64,000 bases of DNA. Origin: Lagopus muta (lineage: Eukaryota > Chordata > Aves > Galliformes > Phasianidae). The stretch lies in assembly GCF_023343835.1 (NCBI RefSeq), contig NC_064434.1, forward strand, positions 3,391,505 through 3,455,504. The letters run 5' to 3'. Positions 34,400-64,000 of this stretch are shown in pieces. Made by a program: the position numbers and the translations under genes. Position 1 is the stretch's first letter. Each line of letters opens with the position of its first letter. The notes under the pieces are model-generated. The model was not told where the DNA came from. It was given only the letters and a program-made list of their open reading frames with translations, and searched no databases.

Positions 34400-35979
34400 C
34401 TTCACTGATCCATTCTGATCCTTTTCTTTCCCCACCTTTGCTCTTACCCCAGTCATCCCATAGCTAATCTTGCCCGATGCCAAGGCTTTCTTCCCAGTGT
34501 GTCACAGTGAGCCCTGTGCCCTGCAGCCCCAATGCCTCCCCCATTGACTCCACTACTGGAGCTCACGCCCAGACCTGGCTGACCATCCTCCTGTGCCAGA
34601 TGGAGGAGCTGTGTTTGGGGCTCCATTGGCATTGCATTGTTGGAGTTCCTCCACCTGACACCTCTCCACCATGCTCTTAGAGGATAACAGCTTTTAATCA
34701 CAAACTGATTGCTCCCCATTTTGTAACTAGAGACCAGAGGCATGAAAACAAGCAGGAGAAAGGACTGTGCTGCCCACAAAGCAGCAGAGCATCACAGAGC
34801 GGAGGAGAAAAGCCAGTGGATGTGCTGTTTCCCTAGAAGCACCCTCAGCTCTCAGATGCATGGTGGGATTTTGGAATGAAAGCTATTTTTATTGCCAAAG
34901 GAGTCCGTGCAAATAGTCTGATCACAGGGCCTGTGCAGGAACAGCCCAGGAGAAGCCTCTTCTGCAGCCGGGCTGAAAGAAGAGCATGGAAGCACAGGAC
35001 GCATCGCTCAGATTTGTCTTCAGTCCTCTGGACCACGGAGGTCCATCAGGAGCTGCTGACAGACTGGTGGCATTGCCAAGCCAGCAGGAGCTGACCTGCT
35101 CCATGCTCTGCCACCTCTGTTCGTGTGACTGGCAGAAATCTTCATTGCCCGACACGTTATGTCATTTCAAGATGTTGTAACCATTCTGTGGTCTGATCTA
35201 TGGGCGGTTCAGAAACCAGCAACTCATCTCCCAGAAGCTGTTTGTATTTCAGGTTAAGTTCACCTCAGGTAACATCCATTTCACGACACGCATTCCCATT
35301 CTGACTGTTCTTACCCGTATATTCATTAATGCATCACTGAGACATGGAGCGTGGAAGACCAAAAAGGTGGTAAAGTTACCAAAAACCCATTTCTATAGCC
35401 CAACAAGGAACCCCCTTTTTTTTCCCCTCAATGTCAGCTTTGCTGTGGAAGGAAAAGGGCATCGCCATGAGCGGATTGTGCAGGTGTGAGGGTAAGTGGA
35501 AACTGCCACAGGTGATGAAGCAGTGCCATTACCACGCCAACTGCTGGGTTATTAGCCCTCACCACCACTTTCCACTCATATCTTCTGTCTTCAGCAGCTC
35601 ACACCTTCAGGGAGGATTCCTTCCTTGATCAGAAATTTCCTATGACTAAAGTTACCTTCAGCTGCAGTTCACAGAAATCAAAAAGAGGTCACCTAACATG
35701 GATCACTACAAAGGAGGAAAAGATTATCTCAAAAGCAACTACCAACAACAACAAAAACCCCTATTTGTTCCTGTGTTTCAAGGGCTCAGAGCAGGGATAG
35801 GGGATGGAGACTTGGAAATCAGATTTTTTTTCATTACATGTACAATAGATTTTCTACACTTTATATGTGATTAAAAAAAAAATGCACTGTAGGATTAATT
35901 ACACATTTGGTGAAGGTTTTAATGACATTGCTGGGGCTTCAGCCATGCAACTTGGCTGTTTTCAGAGCACATTTGGACC
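34400..35979. other. Intergenic sequence without recognised gene
   Basis: Short overlapping frames near 34.45-35.2 kb show no domain. No repeat family recognised. Confidence 0.4.
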
Positions 35980-36225
35980 ACAGAATCACAGAATGGCCTG
36001 GGTTGCAAAGGCCCACAATGCTCATCCAGTTCCAACCCCCTGCTGTGTGCAGGTCACCAACCAGCAGACCAGGCTGCCCAGAGCCACATCCAGCCTGGCC
36101 TTGAATGCCTGCAGGGATGGGGCATCCACAGCCTCCTTGGGCAACCTGTGCCAGTGCCTCACCACCCTCTGGGGGAAAAACTTCCTCCTCATATCCAACC
36201 TAAACCTGCCCTGTCTCAGTTCAAA
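35980..36225 (-). mobile_element. CR1 LINE 3' end
   Basis: AGAATCACAGAATGGCCTGG, GTTGCAAAGGCCCACAATGC, GCTGTGTGCAGGTCACCAAC and CTTCCTCCTCATATCCAACC. This is the young-looking subfamily also present at 57.4, 59.8, 60.35, 61.4 and 62.4 kb. Confidence 0.93.
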
Positions 36226-37156
36226 GTTTATTAGTTTGGTTTAGTTCATTTGTGGCTTTCATTCTTGCTAATTTACAAGAACTCACCAAAAATTGCGTTG
36301 GTTGCTCAAGTTGGACTCGTTGGCCCTGAGACCTGATGAGCACTGATTCAGGCAGAGGTGTTGCTGTGCTGGGGCTGAGCAAGAGGTGGCAGATGCACTA
36401 AGCTCATTTTCATGACCCTTTCCAGCCCAATTTTCTGCATCACAGAGGAAACAGTGCACAGGGTGCAAAAATCCCCCTGGTTTCTGTAACCCTTTTGTCT
36501 CATCACCTCTACTTTGGCAGTGTGACGACATTCCAAGACAGCACAAGATAGCAATCTTTGGGGTCTAACTTAGAGAAGACCTACAAGGCATCGATGTGTG
36601 TTTGTGGGCAGAGTGACCTACATTATCTAAGAGCCTGAATGTGAGTGAGAGGTTGCAGGGCTTTCCCCAGGGTGGCCCTGATGATGTGCTGATTGGAACT
36701 TCTCTCTATGGGAGAGAAACAGGCTACCAGGCAGATTGTGTCAGCAGGACCATGAGCGGCACCTGACCTTAGCATAATTCTGCAAAACAGGTAGAAGCAT
36801 CGCTTTCAGCTTCTACTGAGAAATGGGAACTGTAATATTTAGAGGAGCATCGTGCTTCCAACAAGATTCAAGGTTACAGGTAATAATAATGAGGTCTCAG
36901 AGCCAGTGAGTCCAACTTGAGCAACCAGCGCACTTGGTCTCACCCACTGCCTGTTGTCTCCTCTTTGAGCTTTGGCCCTAATGCTTTTCCTGCTCTCATC
37001 CATCTTCACGATGGATAAGAGTGAGGGCAGGAGACTCAGTGCTGGTCCTGATCCATGTTTTGGTGTTAGTGACCCAGTACAGAATGCCTGGATTCCCTAG
37101 CATCATGTGTGATGGCAGCAGGGCTGGGCTGTGCCCCAGACACAAACACAGTGTTG

Positions 37157-37366
37157 AGTCATAGAATCCTTAGAGTTGGAAGAGACCTCTGAAGGCCATT
37201 TAGTCCAACTGCCCTGCAATGAACAGGGACACCACAGCTGGATCAGGTTGCCCAGGGCCTGATCCAGCCTCGCCTTGAAAGTCTCCATGGATGGGGCATC
37301 AACCACATCTCTGTGCAACCTGTGCCAGTGCCCTCGCTGTAAAAGACTTTTTCCTTATATCTAAGC
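37157..37366 (-). mobile_element. CR1 LINE 3' end
   Basis: GTCATAGAATCCTTAGAGTT, GGTTGCCCAGGGCCTGATCC and GTCTCCATGGATGGGGCATC, ending in TTTTTCCTTATATCTAA. Same subfamily as the copy at 27.65 kb. Confidence 0.9.
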
Positions 37367-38337
37367 AGGTCCTGCACCCAAGTAGTGCTCTGATGTCTTA
37401 TTTACTGTGCCTTAATGTTGTTTCAAGCCCTCAGCCACCTGGCTTTGGACAGGATTACTGCTGCTAGAAATGTACTATTCAGTTTGTCTGTTGGCTGAAG
37501 GATGGCTGAGCGCCAAGCAGCAGCAGCACCACCGAATCCCTGCCTCTCACTCAACCCACAGCCCTGTCCAAAGTGTGAAGCCAAGATGAATGTGGGACGT
37601 GAAAGTGAGGTTGGCCATCACTTGTAGAATACAAAGGTTCTGCCGGCCCCTGCAAGGCTGATGACACAGCACTGTGGCTGCTGGCGTGTCGGAGCAGGAC
37701 GTGCTGATGGCCCCATTCTGAGGTTTTTGTTGCCAGCACCTGTGGCACGCTTGGCCAACCACATTTCCTCTCAAAATTTGCTCTTTCCAGTTCACATCTC
37801 TGGGCTGTGGTTGGCAGTTTGGTCATTGAATGTCAGCAAACCCAACCAGGGCAAGCATGGGTGTGTAGCATCAGCTTTGAAAGCAGGAGGTAGGTGACTT
37901 AATGGTGTGGCACATAGCAAAGGGGAAAACCTGGGGTTGCCAGAAAGGCAGGAGAATGAGCTGGAGGTTCTTCAGTTCTGACATATTCAGTGCTGAGATC
38001 TGCATGGAGATGATACCATTTCAGTCCCAGTGTCTGCCTTGGGCTACAGAAGGTCTTCTGATGTGCTACAGCTGAGCTGGATCATCTGTCCCCAGATGTT
38101 GCCTTTGCTCAAAATGAGAATCGTTGGGACTTGCCTCCTTGGCTCATCCATCTCAATGGCAGCGTTCCCACTTCCAAAGCAGAATGTGTTCACACCATTG
38201 AAGACTGAGTTCTGTGCCCAGCGTTTGCTCTTCTAAGTGTAAAGGGTTTTGAGTGCTTCTGCTTTCTGCTCCTTTGTTCTACATCTCTCTGGTGCCTCGT
38301 GTGTGGAATGAGATTTGGGGTTTTAAGCTGAAATATT

Positions 38338-38576
38338 CAGAGGACCTTAAAAGGATGTGGCACCTCTCCTATGAGGAAAGGCTGAGGGAACTGGGCTTAT
38401 TTAGCTTGGAGAAGAGAAGGCTCCGGAGAGACCTCATGGTGTCCTTCCAGTGCTTGAAGGGAGCGGATAAACAGGAGGGGAAAATGGCTGCTTGTGAGGG
38501 TGGATGGTGATAGGACAAGGGGGAATGGTTTTAAACTGAGACAGGGGAGGTTTAGGTTGGATATGAGGAGCAAATG
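38338..38576 (+). mobile_element. CR1 LINE, internal segment without 3' end
   Basis: CACCTCTCCTATGAGGAAAG, CTGAGGGAACTGGGCTTATT, TAGCTTGGAGAAGAGAAGGC and AGGTTTAGGTTGGATATGAG. It stops before the usual 3' UTR end. Confidence 0.9.
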
Positions 38577-39009
38577 AGAAGCAATTTCTCTACCTTGGAG
38601 CTCCCTCTGGTGACTTGTAATGGGGGATGCACTGCTAGCAGCAATGCAGCGGTAAGGACAGGGAAATGGAGGCCCGAGCATCTGAAGAAGGGGAGGCAGC
38701 TCTATAAAAACCTCACTGATGCAATGCTGTGACCTACAAAGATTCTCCAAAACTCAAGGAGAAGTGGGGGAGATGAAGAGATGGAAATAACCCCGGTATT
38801 ACAGCAAGGCAAAATAGGAGCAACAGAAATGACCAGGGACGTTTCTTAGAGCACTGGGGAAATTTCCAGGAGAGAAAAGCTGGCTGGGTGCTTCCAAGGG
38901 GTGAAAATGGACAAGAAAAGACATAAAAGCCAGTGCTCCTCCCAAGCACAGCCAAGGTTCTCTGGTGCAGTGGTTTAATTGGACCCAGGTGGCCACATCT
39001 CAGATGTGA

Positions 39010-39174
39010 TCATAGAATCACAGAATGGTTGGGTTGGAAGGGACCCCAAGGATCATCGAACTCCAACCCCCTGCCACATGCAGGGCCACCAAGCTCCACA
39101 TTTACAGCAGCCCAGGCTGCCCAGGGCCCCATCCAACCTGGCCTTGAACACCTCCAGGGATGGATGGGGCATAT
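39010..39174 (-). mobile_element. CR1 LINE 3' end
   Basis: CATAGAATCACAGAATGGTT, GGAAGGGACCCCAAGGATCA and CACCTCCAGGGATGGATGGG. It lies just beyond the possible distal end of the MCM3 3' UTR. Confidence 0.93.
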
Positions 39175-39256
39175 ATATGCTAAGCAGGAACAGCTTAGGT
39201 CCAAGTCAGCACTAAGTCACAGGAGCAATGGGACCAAATGTTATCTACAGACAGGT

Positions 39257-39262
39257 TTTATT
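39257..39262 (-). terminator. MCM3: Candidate MCM3 polyadenylation signal (distal)
   Basis: AATAAA on the minus strand about 750 nt past the MCM3 stop codon. A nearer weaker alternative, ATTAAA, is at 39630-39625 on the minus strand. Sequence alone does not choose between them. Confidence 0.4.
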
Positions 39263-40012
39263 ATGCAAGTTAACACTGATGGTGTCACTGACACAAATAA
39301 GGGCACTTGAGTGGTGCAGATATCCTGGCAAGGACAATAGAAAGAGTCTGTGCTGCTCAGGGCCTTCTCCAAAGCTTAACCTCAAATTCACCAAAATAAA
39401 AAACCCACAAAATAATGGAATTTTAACATCCCAAACCTTCACCAGCTCTGGCTGCGGGTTAACCTGTGATTTCAGTTTTCTTGAAAACCCTCCCTGGCCA
39501 TGGGAGCATGTTGGTTTGGAGGAAAACTCCATCTCCAACTTCCCTCATCCCCTCCTTCCTCCCCCCTCCCCCCATATTTCTTCTTACTAGTGCTGCTGTT
39601 GAATGCTTAAACCCATGTTTTCATTTTAATTAAACAGTAAGAAAAGCTGGGAGGGAAGAGGCTCCTCCCAGCCTGGGAAGCCCCCAGATGGGGAGAAAAG
39701 AAAGATTTATAAGGGCAAAAGCCTGCCACAGGGAGCCCTGCTGCACGAAGACAAACCAGCTTTGAGTAAAACCAACCTGAGCTTGCACATAACCCAGGTC
39801 ACAGCTAAAAACACATCAAGCAGACCAGTAACTTGCACATCGGTTCTTCCTTCTGACTACGTGCAGAACCAAACTTCTTCCCAAATACTCCAGTTCAGAG
39901 GTGGCAAGTGAGAGAGCTTCACAGCCAGTAAAGTGCTTCCCGAAGTTCAGCACAGCCAGATGAAGCATTCAGGAGAGGTGAAGGTAAAATTTGGGCTCCT
40001 CCTCCTCGAGGC

Positions 40013-59350
<19,338 letters not shown>

Positions 59351-59466
59351 GGTGCCGGGAGGCGGTAGCAAACAGGCGGGAACCGGGATCCCGAATGGAT
59401 CCTTAAGAGACCCCCGGCGGCGACCCCAAACGCCGGCCCCGTTCGCAACGCTCTCCACACACCTCC

Positions 59467-59478
59467 TTTGGCGCCAAA
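59467..59478. promoter_or_regulatory. MCM3: Palindromic E2F site of MCM3
   Basis: TTTGGCGCCAAA is a full palindromic E2F consensus, 117 bp upstream of the MCM3 start codon. E2F control of MCM genes is established in vertebrates. Confidence 0.85.
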
Positions 59479-59828
59479 ACCGAGCGTTTTCCCGCCACCG
59501 CGGGGGGGAGTTCCGCTCCTCATTGGGCCAATGGGAAGCAAAGGGGAAGTCGCGGGAGTTGACGAGCAGCGGCGGCAGCCAATCGGAGCGGAGGAGGCGG
59601 AGGGGTGGCGCGAAGGGCAGCGCTCCCCGCAAGGGCTGGGGGCGGGGATCTGGAACCAGAGCTCCCGTCAGCTGTGGGCGTCAGCGGCGAGATTGAGAAT
59701 ATTCATTAGCGCATTCGTTTTTAATTTCATCTCACCGTTGGATGTGGGGATAGATCCAGGTTCTAGGTTGTTGCTGCCCCAAAGCACAATGACCGGGTGA
59801 CTGTTTTCCCTTGCAGTAGCAAAGTGGA

Positions 59829-60003
59829 TCATAGAATCACAGCACGGCCTGGGTTGCAAAGGCCCACAATGCACATCCAGTTCCAACCCCCTGCTGTGTG
59901 CAGGTCGCCAACCAGCAGCCCAGGCTGCCCAGAGCCACATCCAGCCTGGCCTTGAATGCCTGCAGGGATGGGGCATCCACAGCCTCCTTGGGCAACCTGG
60001 GCA
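59829..60003 (-). mobile_element. CR1 LINE 3' end
   Basis: GATCATAGAATCACAGCACG, GCCTGGGTTGCAAAGGCCCA and CAGCCTCCTTGGGCAACCTG. It starts about 480 bp upstream of the MCM3 start codon. Confidence 0.93.
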
Positions 60004-60353
60004 TTAAGGATATCTATGACCCTTAATAACTATCCAAACGATGGCTAGAAGTAGAATAATGAGAAAGCTGAACAAACTGTGAGTCCCAGCAGGCACCCGA
60101 GCGGGGCTGCATCACCTGATGGCATCTGAGCTAAAACCATTTGTAAATATTCAGCCATGCCAAAGGCTCGGCAGAGGGAGCAGCTCTGAGCTGCAGGAAG
60201 CAATCGCTGCCCCTTTTCCCCTTCTCCTTCCATGTATCTGCACCAGATCCCCCTAAAGTGATCAGAAATCCCGTTATTAACTGACGTGGCTGCTTTAGGA
60301 CCAATCCTCCTAGAGGTGCATCCTGCTTCTGCTAGATTCTTTCATGTTGTTTC

Positions 60354-60473
60354 CAGGCTGGATGTGGCTCTGGCAGTCTGGTCTGCTGGTTGGCGACCCT
60401 GCACACAGCAGGGGGTTGGAACTGGATGAGCATTGTGGACCTTTGCAACCCAGGCCATTCTATGATGTTATGA
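60354..60473 (+). mobile_element. CR1 LINE 3' end
   Basis: CCAGGCTGGATGTGGCTCTG, GGGGGTTGGAACTGGATGAG and CAGGCCATTCTATGATGTTA. Confidence 0.92.
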
Positions 60474-61370
60474 ATTTCATTGCAGGTGACAGAGTGGGGA
60501 CAGCAGAGAGGAGTGACAAAAAGCCCCCAGCCCCACTCACCAGATCTTAGCGAGGAGAACGCAGATGGCCATCCCATAAACTGGGAAGGAAGTGGTAATG
60601 TGTCAGTCCAAAGGGAGTCCCAGCCCTCGGCAGTGTTGCAGGGTTCCTCCTGCTGAAAACACAGAGCTAACTGCGAACAAAGGGCAGCACGGTAATAAGA
60701 GTTAGGGCTAAAAATATCCGCCTGTTGTTATTCATGAGCCTGCCCTATAGCAACTGCCTCAGCCCAGCCACTGCCGTGTGAATAATTCATTAAAACAGGC
60801 AGGGAAGGCCAAGGGATGGAGGCTGCAGCAGAGGCAGCTCTCCCTGTCGTAGATCCAGAAACTCCAGATTTACAATGGATAACAATAAACTGGAATCAGG
60901 CACCTAAATGCATGCAGAGCAAGGGCTGCAGAGCTCACAGGGAAATGAATGAAAGCCCAGAAGAAATCACGGGTGGGTGTAGAAATAATATCCAGGCAGG
61001 CATTTTTGTGACATCTCATGTGCTCAGGGATTCTGAGATCCCTGTATGGGAACCCTATGGTCCCTCTAAGACTCGGTGTTTTTCCCTTGTTTTCTGTCAA
61101 AACCGATTCTCAAGCCAGAAGTCAATTTTCAAGCTGCTGTCCCTGGAGGGGGGAGGCTCCAAACCACAGCTCCAAACCTGCAGACAGAGAACCCCGAATT
61201 CAGTGCAGTGAAGCAGCAGTCGGAGCTGAACTCCAATCATGGGTTTGGTGCTTGCAAGTGGAGGATCATTCTGAGTCTCATCACACTGGACCAAATATGG
61301 GAGACACAATCCAGCACTGGAGGAACCCTTGTCCTAATCCTATTCACATGCCATAGGTGGGGGAATCACA
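60474..61370. other. Intergenic sequence without recognised gene
   Basis: Overlapping frames up to 138 codons exist near 60.8-61.5 kb, but the longest runs into the adjacent CR1 and none has a recognisable domain. Confidence 0.4.
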
Positions 61371-61372
61371 GA

Positions 61373-61632
61373 TACATAGAATGGCTTGGATTGAAAAGGC
61401 CCACAATGCTCATCCAGCTCCAACCCCCTGCTGTGTGCAGGTCGCCAACCAGCAGCCCAGGCTGCCCAGAGCCACATCCAGCCTGGCCTTGAATGCCTGC
61501 AGGGATGGGGCATCCACAGCCTCCTTGGGCAACCTGTGCCAGTGCCTCACCACCCTCTGGGGGAAAAACTTCCTCCTCATATCCAACCTAAACCTCCCCT
61601 TGTCTCAGTTTAAAACCATCCCCCTAGGGATT
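61373..61632 (-). mobile_element. CR1 LINE 3' segment
   Basis: ACATAGAATGGCTTGGATTG, AAAAGGCCCACAATGCTCAT, GCTGTGTGCAGGTCGCCAAC and CTTCCTCCTCATATCCAACC. Confidence 0.93.
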
Positions 61633-61639
61633 GTCACCC

Positions 61640-62365
61640 ACTCAAATCTGCATCATCTCAGGTAGTTCTGATCTCATTTTCTTCCAGTATTTATTATTCC
61701 CACACGCTCTGTAAATCTTTAAGCTGGCTTTTTTTTTTTTCCTTTTCTCTTTTGTTTATGCCTGGGAAGCAAACCATGTAAAACAGCTATCAGTGCATCT
61801 TAATGGGATTTATTTACTTCAGTGCACTGAGAGCTGCTTGTATCTCACCAGGAGAGCACAGCAAGGAAGTAAAAAGTTAAGGCTCTGACCTTCCGTATGT
61901 TGGGATGCTTCGTAGCCACCTTCTGCTTCCCAGAGCAGAAAGCCTGGTGTGTGCAAGTGGGTGCAGCTCCGTGTTCACACAGCTGATGAAGTCTTCCTGG
62001 GGTCCTGAATTCAATGCTCAGCTCCCCCAGTGCCTCCAGGATGCTGCGGCTGAATTGCTCCCTTCTCCTGTTGTGCAAAAGCAAAGTAGAGCAATGAATA
62101 ATAAATACTGCATTTCCAGGGAGGTCAGAATAGCCCAAATATAGATCCCCGGAGCTTTCGCGTTGCTATTTCTGTCTGCTCATCTGTTATCATGAGTTCT
62201 GGTTGTTACTAAAGGCAGTGACAGCTGCCTCCTTTTATTCCTCATTTTCTTCCCTGCTACAAGCCTGGAAATCACCCATCTGCACACCAAGCACTGTCGT
62301 TCTGCACCACCAGGGATGGGATCCCACTTACTGGGAGTGACCCCAGCCCTCAGCCACAGGACCCA
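61640..62365. other. Intergenic sequence without recognised gene
   Basis: A T-run lies near 61730-61740. No gene, hairpin or repeat family recognised. Confidence 0.4.
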
Positions 62366-62368
62366 AGC

Positions 62369-62670
62369 ATAGAATCACAGAATGGCCTGGGTTGAAAAGG
62401 AGCACAATGCTCCTCCAGTCCCAACCCCTGCTGTGTGCAGGTTGCCAACCAGCAGCCCAGGCTGCCCAGAGCCACATCCAGCCTGGCCTTGAATGCCTGC
62501 AGGGATGGGGCATCCACAGCCTCCTTGGGCAACCTGTTCCAGTGCCTCACCACCCTCTGGGGGAAAAACTTCCTCCTCATATCCAACCTAAACCTGCCCT
62601 GTCTCAGTTTAAAACCATTCCCCCTTGTCCTATCTCTATCCACCCTTGTAAACAGCCGTTCCCCCTCCTG
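62369..62670 (-). mobile_element. CR1 LINE 3' segment
   Basis: CATAGAATCACAGAATGGCC, CAGGTTGCCAACCAGCAGCC, CTTCCTCCTCATATCCAACC and the coding-end block AACAGCCGTTCCCCCTCCTG. Few differences from the copies at 57.4 and 61.4 kb suggest recent relatives. Confidence 0.94.
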
Positions 62671-62929
62671 TTTGTACACTCAGTCATTGCTTAGAGAAGT
62701 GGTTGCCTGGCTTGGGAAGTTGCATGTGTGGCAATGTGAGGAAAGCACATTAGTAATTCTCATCTGACTGTGTATGCATATGACGGTGTATGCTTGCCTC
62801 CACGAGGCAGAAAAGCCCTGAGTCCAAAGTTGTGCACTGTGGTCCGTGGTGATAGAAACTGCAGAAGGTGGCAAAATCCACTGTGTTCAGTGCTTCCCTT
62901 GGGCTGGTTGGTGACCAAACATCCAGATG

Positions 62930-63386
62930 GGGAGTCCTCAGTACAGGAGAGATGTGGACCTGTTGGAGAGCATCCAGAGAGGGGCCCCAAAAATGGAACA
63001 GCTCTCCTATGAGCACAGGCTGAGAGAGCTGGGGCTGTGCAGCCTGGAGAGGGGAAGGCTGCAGGGAGACCTGAGAGCAGCCTGTCAGTATGTAAAGGAG
63101 GGGTGTAAGAAAGAAGGGGACAGACTCTTCAGCAGGGTCTGCTGTGACAGGACAAGGGGGAACGGTTTCAAACAAAAAGGGCAAGATTGAGACTGGATAT
63201 AAGGAAGAAGTTGTTTGCAGTAAGGGTGGTGATGAACTGGCAAAGGTTGCACAGAGAGGCGGTGGTGCCCCATCCCTGCAGACAGCCAAGGTCGGGCTGG
63301 ATGAGCACTGATGGAGCTGTGGGTGTCCCTGCTCACTGGGACAGATGGCTTTGAAGGGTCCCTTCCAACTCAAACCATTTTGGTGA
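62930..63386 (+). mobile_element. CR1 LINE, longest 3' segment in the window
   Basis: Starts in the coding end (GACCTGTTGGAGAGCATCCA, CTCTCCTATGAGCACAGGCT) and passes ACAAGGGGGAACGGTTTCAA and CATCCCTGCAGACAGCCAAG to TTCCAACTCAAACCATTTTG. About 455 bp, without the octamer tail. Confidence 0.92.
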
Positions 63387-63784
63387 ACAGCATCTCCCAC
63401 CCCCAAAATCAGAGGTTCCCATCCATTTTACCCCCTTGCAGACACCTGTTTGAGGATGGGGACCGGACAGGGTGAATTCAACCTGGCCCAACTGAGTCGG
63501 AACCTGCTGGGAGCAATCTCCAGAGCAAACAGAACCACGCCTGGGGTTTGTCCACGAGGGAGGGAAGCGGGTGATTCATTTCAGGGTGTAAAGTACCCCA
63601 AGCTTTCAGCTCAGTGCAGCTGGGAGCACAGCTGACACGTCACGGGGCAAGCAAACAAAGCGATACCCTCGAAGCGGCACCCACAGGAGCACAGACATAC
63701 ACAACTCGCTTCTCTCCCTGCGTCGCGTTCCGCCGCACTTCCCGGCCGGCGGGGACAGCTCGGGGCGGGGCTGTGCGCATGCGC

Positions 63785-63840
63785 GCGGTGCCCGGAGGCG
63801 GCGGCCGCGGGACACGGCGGTGCGGTGCGGTGCGGTGCGG
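63785..63840 (+). other. Candidate non-coding first exon with GTGAGT donor
   Basis: Downstream of the NRF-1 site the sequence reaches a strong splice donor, CGGTGAGTGC, with the GT at 63841 or just before. The exon would be 5' UTR only. Its last bases are a (TGCGG)n run. The cap site is unknown. Confidence 0.4.
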
Positions 63841-63843
63841 TGA
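63817..63843 (+). repeat. TGCGG pentanucleotide microsatellite at a splice donor
   Basis: About five tandem GGTGC/TGCGG units, the last of which merges into GGTGAGT. Confidence 0.85.
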
Positions 63844-64000
63844 GTGCGGGGACAGCGGGCTTCGTGGCGAACGTGGGGCGAAAGGAGAGGGAGGAGAACC
63901 GCTTCAGGTTCCGCGGTGATGGTTTGGGGGGTTTGGCTTCCCCGGGCTGTCTGCTGAGGGTTGCTGTTGGGTTTTCCTTAGGTGAGCATCTCGCTTCTGC

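Larger units (their letters stand above)
63636..64000 (+). promoter_or_regulatory. Second CpG-island promoter, probably of PAQR8
   Basis: GC-rich, CpG-dense DNA to the window edge. It contains a CRE half-site ACGTCA (63637-63642), an Sp1 box GGGGCGGGGC (63762-63771) and a palindromic NRF-1 site TGCGCATGCGC (63774-63784). There is no TATA box. It points to a + strand gene diverging from MCM3. In other vertebrates the next gene in that position is PAQR8. No coding sequence lies in the window, so the gene name is inference from order. Confidence 0.6.

Overview
The window looks like nuclear DNA of a galliform bird, chicken or a close relative. Three things point there. There are about 40 truncated CR1 LINE copies on both strands, most ending in the avian ATTCTATGATT-type tail. 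There is a galliform-type mariner (Galluhop-like) relic. The gene order is the conserved vertebrate block miR-206, miR-133b, IL17A, IL17F (convergent), MCM3, then a divergent CpG promoter where PAQR8 lies in other vertebrates.

Region 1 (1-23 kb) has no protein-coding gene I can support. It holds the muscle microRNA pair miR-206 (hairpin near 6.1 kb) and miR-133b (hairpin near 10.98 kb), both on the + strand, plus a CTCTA pentanucleotide satellite (8.8-9.2 kb), the internally deleted mariner element (12.5-13.05 kb) and scattered CR1 fragments.

Region 2 (23.6-33.8 kb) holds two secreted cytokine genes facing each other tail to tail: IL17A on + and IL17F on -. Both have three coding exons of exactly 27, 245 and 238 nt, both encode 169 residues, and the two proteins align without a gap. 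Each has a TATA box. The roughly 5 kb between their 3' ends is CR1-rich.

Region 3 (33.8-40 kb) is intergenic with CR1 copies and leads to the 3' end of MCM3.

Region 4 (40.0-59.4 kb) is MCM3 on the - strand. I could place all 17 coding exons with GT-AG junctions and a continuous 808-residue frame. Its promoter carries a palindromic E2F site and CCAAT boxes. The last intron (40212-51220) is about 98 percent one tandem array, roughly 10.8 kb of a 21-22 bp unit, with higher-order copies 1404 bp apart. This is the most unusual structure in the window.

Region 5 (59.4-64 kb) is CR1-rich spacer ending in a second CpG island with Sp1 and NRF-1 type sites and a candidate + strand first exon, probably PAQR8 by synteny.

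The genes do not form one pathway. The myomiRs serve muscle differentiation, IL17A/F are mucosal T-cell cytokines, and MCM3 is a subunit of the replicative helicase. They share a conserved neighbourhood. I recognised no retrovirus, LTR element, tRNA, rRNA or CRISPR array.
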